Notes under the pieces: model-generated
What the model saw: only the letters and a program-made list of their open reading frames with translations
Database searches by the model: none
What the model was told of the DNA's origin: nothing
NCBI GenBank assembly: GCA_026392015.1
Contig: JAPLCW010000141.1
Location: forward strand, 1 to 32,888
DNA length: 32,888 nucleotides
Reading direction: 5' to 3'
Source of the DNA: Candidatus Auribacterota bacterium
GTDB lineage: Bacteria > Auribacterota > Tritonobacteria > UBA1439
In this document: piece after piece, positions 30,357 through 32,888 of the stretch
Position numbering within the stretch: the first letter of the stretch is position 1
Layout of the letters: every line of letters starts with the position of its first letter
Program-made: the position numbers and the translations under genes

Positions 30357-32888
30357 TCACTTGAAATCTTTTTTCGAGAATTTGCATATCCTGTGGTGGC
30401 GGCAATCCACCACGTAGACCGCTTCCCCCTTCTTCTCTACGACAATCCCCATGGGAAAGCTGAGCATCGGCTGACTTTCCTCCATCGGCGCCAGCGTCCC
30501 TGCGAGTTTTCCCTTTTGCGAGAACCTGAGGACGCGATTCCCCGGGGGGTCGGTGAGAAAGACTTCTCCCCTCGAATCGACATCCAGATAAGGCTCATTG
30601 AACGCCCCCTGCTTCCATCCATCGACAGGGAACTCCCTCAGATAGCCTCCCTCCTTATCCAATATCTGAACTCGCTTATTCCCTGTGTCGGCCACATAGA
30701 TATTCCCCTTCTGATCCATTGCGATGCCGGTGGGACTATCGAATTCCCCATTTCCTTTCCCCTTCTTTCCGATCACCTTGATATTTTCCCCTTTCCCGGA
30801 GAATATCTTCACCACCCCGTTCCCGCTATCCGCAACCCAGATCCTTCCGCTTCTGTCCACCGCGATGCCGCGAGGTGCGTAGAAGTCGCCCCCGAAATTA
30901 AAAATATATTTACCGTCCCTATCGAACACCTGGATACGATTATTAAACGTGTCGGCAACATACACTTTCCCATCCCCCCCCACCGCGACACCGCAGGGAT
31001 CGTTGAATTGTCCGCGACCGTCCCCTCGCCCGCCCCACGCGAGGACGAATTGTCCGCTTCGATCGAACTTCTGCATCCGGTAGTTGCGGAAATCGGCGAC
31101 ATAGACGTTCCCCTTGTTATCGAGGGCGATCCCGCGCGGCTCGTTATATTCCCCCGGCCCCTCCCCACGGGCGCCCCCGGAGATCCGGGCGGGGCGGACC
31201 GGCGAGGCAGTCGGGGTGGGAGATGCCCTATGTTCCTCACGCGAGGGGGCAGCCTCTTCGACCCGCGGGAGGGCGACCGGAGCATGGGGTTCCCCGCGCT
31301 GCGACAATTCCTCGCGGGATATTGCATATGTCCGGCACAATGGCGAGCCTCTGGAATGGTCAAAATAGTCCTTATCCAGTTTATACTGCTCGAGTTTCCC
31401 CTCCGGGAATGTCGCTTTGAGGATCCCTATAATCGCGTCACCATTGGCGGGAACGCAGAACAGCGTCCCCTTGGGCCCCGCGCGAAGGGCAGGCAAAACC
31501 TTATTTTCCAGCTCTTCCTTCTGGAAGAACGTTACCGGCAGCTCCTTATGGGACTCACGTTCATTCTCAGGGAAAGCCTTCTTGAGAAGTCCGATAATCG
31601 CGTCCCCCGCGCCTATGGAGGAAGCGCCGAACACCGTCCCCTGGGGGCCGACCCGAAGGGAAGGCAAAGCCTCCTTTGCCGGCTCTCCCTTACGAGAGAA
31701 TGTTACCGGCAGCTCCTCTTGCCCCGCCGGGCAATAGCTGCCGCAATACACCCACACATCCTCTTCAATCTGGTGCGGCTCGTAATTCAGATACACATAG
31801 TAATCCTGGATATTCTCGCACACAATTTCAGCGATGCGCCGCTGTTCCACGTGATAGCGCTCCTCATAGACGACGGTGTGGTAGTAGAAAGCGGCGAAGG
31901 CGGCCGAGGAAAATAGCACCAGGCCGGCGGCGGCAAGAAGATTCCGAAGGATCTTCAGCCTCGCCGGGAGAGCACGGGCAAGGGGAGCGCATCCGATCAT
32001 CACCGATAGCGCAGCCATCATATAGATCACGGGATTTGCACAAATTATCCTCCGCGCAAAAACGTTGGGAGAAAAGATCGTCGGGATCACCCCGATGGCA
32101 AACCACAGAACCAGCAACGCGTATGTCGTGTCCCCCACCCTCGGGAGACACCACGCAAGCCCGCAGAGGAAAGCAATGCTCACCGGCCAGAGGAGGATTG
32201 CTCCCTCCTTTTCGAACCAAGTATCCATATCGGTGCTCTTCAGCAACAGCGATTGCGCGAGCTTCATAATATTCAATCCGGCGACCTGCAAAGATTGCGT
32301 GGCGTAATCGGCTCTCTGGCCAACAGGATTGTTTATCAGACGAATCTTGCTCACCGGACCGAACAGGTGAGTCCTGGGAGCTATTAACAATGCAACTACG
32401 ATTAAAGTCAGGAGTCCACAGAAGAGGCAACGCCTCCAGTACTCCCGATGTCGAACCATAGAGTAAAGCCAGAATAGAACGAGGACAAAAACAATAAATT
32501 GCGCGCTGGGATAGATGTAGAAATCGAATGCCAGGGCAAGCACCGCCAGCACTATCCAGCCCAGCCTCCTCTGCCGCAGTGCCTTGACGACAAAATAAAC
32601 GGACAATAGGGTAAACAGTATCGCGATCGAGAAGATAACCTGAGTATACCGGGAATGAGCATTGTGCCAGGGACTGACTGCCATGAAAAAAGCCGCGAGC
32701 AAGCCTGTCCATGAGCCAAATAGCTCCTCCGTGAGCAGGAAAAGAACATATATGCAGAGAACCCCCATCACCACAGACAGCCCTCTCTGCAAAACCAAGT
32801 TCGATTTCCAGATAGAGAATGTGATCCAGTCAAGAATAATCGGAATCCCGTAGGTGCCGCCGCCCTCCGTCGATAACGCGAGCGGAAC
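30357..32888 (-). CDS. GT39-type membrane glycosyltransferase fused to NHL propeller (partial, 5' end off window)
   Basis: At least 843 aa; the frame is open to the window edge, so the N-terminus is missing. The first half has multiple membrane helices of ArnT/PMT style, starting PIILDWITFSIWKSNLVLQ and RGLSVVMGVLCIYVLFLL, with AVSPWHNAHSRYTQVIFSIA, where GT39 proteins usually carry the loop after the DxD helices; the DxD itself would lie upstream of the window. A periplasmic region follows with an internal duplication (ELPVTF...GDAIIG, two units of about 57 aa). The C-terminal 280 residues form an NHL beta propeller of about six blades (EPRGIALDNKGNVYVADFRN, DPCGVAVGGDGKVYVADTFN). Transfer of lipid-linked sugar, with the propeller as a binding domain, is inferred. 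The stop lies inside a MITE target duplication. Confidence 0.88.
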   Translation of the reverse strand, partial: VPLALSTEGGGTYGIPIILDWITFSIWKSNLVLQRGLSVVMGVLCIYVLFLLTEELFGSWTGLLAAFFMAVSPWHNAHSRYTQVIFSIAILFTLLSVYFVVKALRQRRLGWIVLAVLALAFDFYIYPSAQFIVFVLVLFWLYSMVRHREYWRRCLFCGLLTLIVVALLIAPRTHLFGPVSKIRLINNPVGQRADYATQSLQVAGLNIMKLAQSLLLKSTDMDTWFEKEGAILLWPVSIAFLCGLAWCLPRVGDTTYALLVLWFAIGVIPTIFSPNVFARRIICANPVIYMMAALSVMIGCAPLARALPARLKILRNLLAAAGLVLFSSAAFAAFYYHTVVYEERYHVEQRRIAEIVCENIQDYYVYLNYEPHQIEEDVWVYCGSYCPAGQEELPVTFSRKGEPAKEALPSLRVGPQGTVFGASSIGAGDAIIGLLKKAFPENERESHKELPVTFFQKEELENKVLPALRAGPKGTLFCVPANGDAIIGILKATFPEGKLEQYKLDKDYFDHSRGSPLCRTYAISREELSQRGEPHAPVALPRVEEAAPSREEHRASPTPTASPVRPARISGGARGEGPGEYNEPRGIALDNKGNVYVADFRNYRMQKFDRSGQFVLAWGGRGDGRGQFNDPCGVAVGGDGKVYVADTFNNRIQVFDRDGKYIFNFGGDFYAPRGIAVDRSGRIWVADSGNGVVKIFSGKGENIKVIGKKGKGNGEFDSPTGIAMDQKGNIYVADTGNKRVQILDKEGGYLREFPVDGWKQGAFNEPYLDVDSRGEVFLTDPPGNRVLRFSQKGKLAGTLAPMEESQPMLSFPMGIVVEKKGEAVYVVDCRHHRICKFSKKDFK

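Noticed and set aside
30210-31916. Plus-strand 568-codon frame
   Set aside because: It begins inside a MITE and is antisense to the NHL propeller; the repeated pattern is the mirror of NHL blades.

Overview
This 32.9-kb window comes from a diderm (Gram-negative-type) bacterium of moderately high GC. The evidence is several lipoprotein signal peptides, CsgG/LPP20/FlgT-type outer-membrane-associated proteins, a sigma-54 activator and undecaprenyl-type glycosylation genes. Intergenic DNA is unusually long and full of small palindromic mobile repeats. The mix suggests an uncultivated environmental lineage, possibly near Omnitrophota/PVC, but I cannot fix the taxon. I see no rRNA, tRNA, CRISPR array, prophage or complete insertion sequence.

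Layout. 1-6969: a 59-aa ORF behind an RBS-sequestering hairpin, HU, a tandem-ACT protein, a thiolase bracketed by two direct 260-bp repeats, an operon of bifunctional nuclease plus CsgG-like/TPR lipoprotein, an isoprenylcysteine-methyltransferase-type membrane enzyme, and an exported coiled-coil protein. 7561-9320: a Tat-signal AmrS-type radical SAM protein and a REP-associated tyrosine transposase (RAYT) framed by its REP hairpins. 9356-15529, all minus strand: seven exported proteins, namely single and triple LPP20 proteins, three tiny lipoproteins, a FlgT-like protein and a CsgG+FlgT-C protein. This resembles a rebuilt FlgO/FlgP/FlgT outer-membrane module with no flagellar genes in view. 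15671-19231: a small hypothetical gene, an orphan GAF/AAA+/Fis sigma-54 activator and a small lipoprotein. 19253-23774: siroheme synthesis (CobA-HemD fusion, precorrin-2 dehydrogenase, exported partner) beside a divergent EpsC-type serine acetyltransferase with a translationally coupled secreted Cys-rich protein, together suggesting sulfur assimilation. 24636-27581: three secreted proteins of DUF1566/GW-repeat type. 27883-32888, minus strand: an NHL gene fragment, a GT2 glycosyltransferase, UDP-GlcNAc 2-epimerase, and a large GT39-type membrane protein with an NHL propeller that runs off the window.

The strongest non-coding signals are: (i) six copies of a 139-181-bp MITE with GTAATG/CATTAC ends, four with perfect 8-bp target duplications (IS66-like); (ii) further MITE-like families at several loci, some nested or abutting; (iii) a REPtron; and (iv) promoters with exact 17-nt spacers whose -10 boxes lie only 6-12 nt before the start codon, implying leaderless or near-leaderless mRNAs for four genes.
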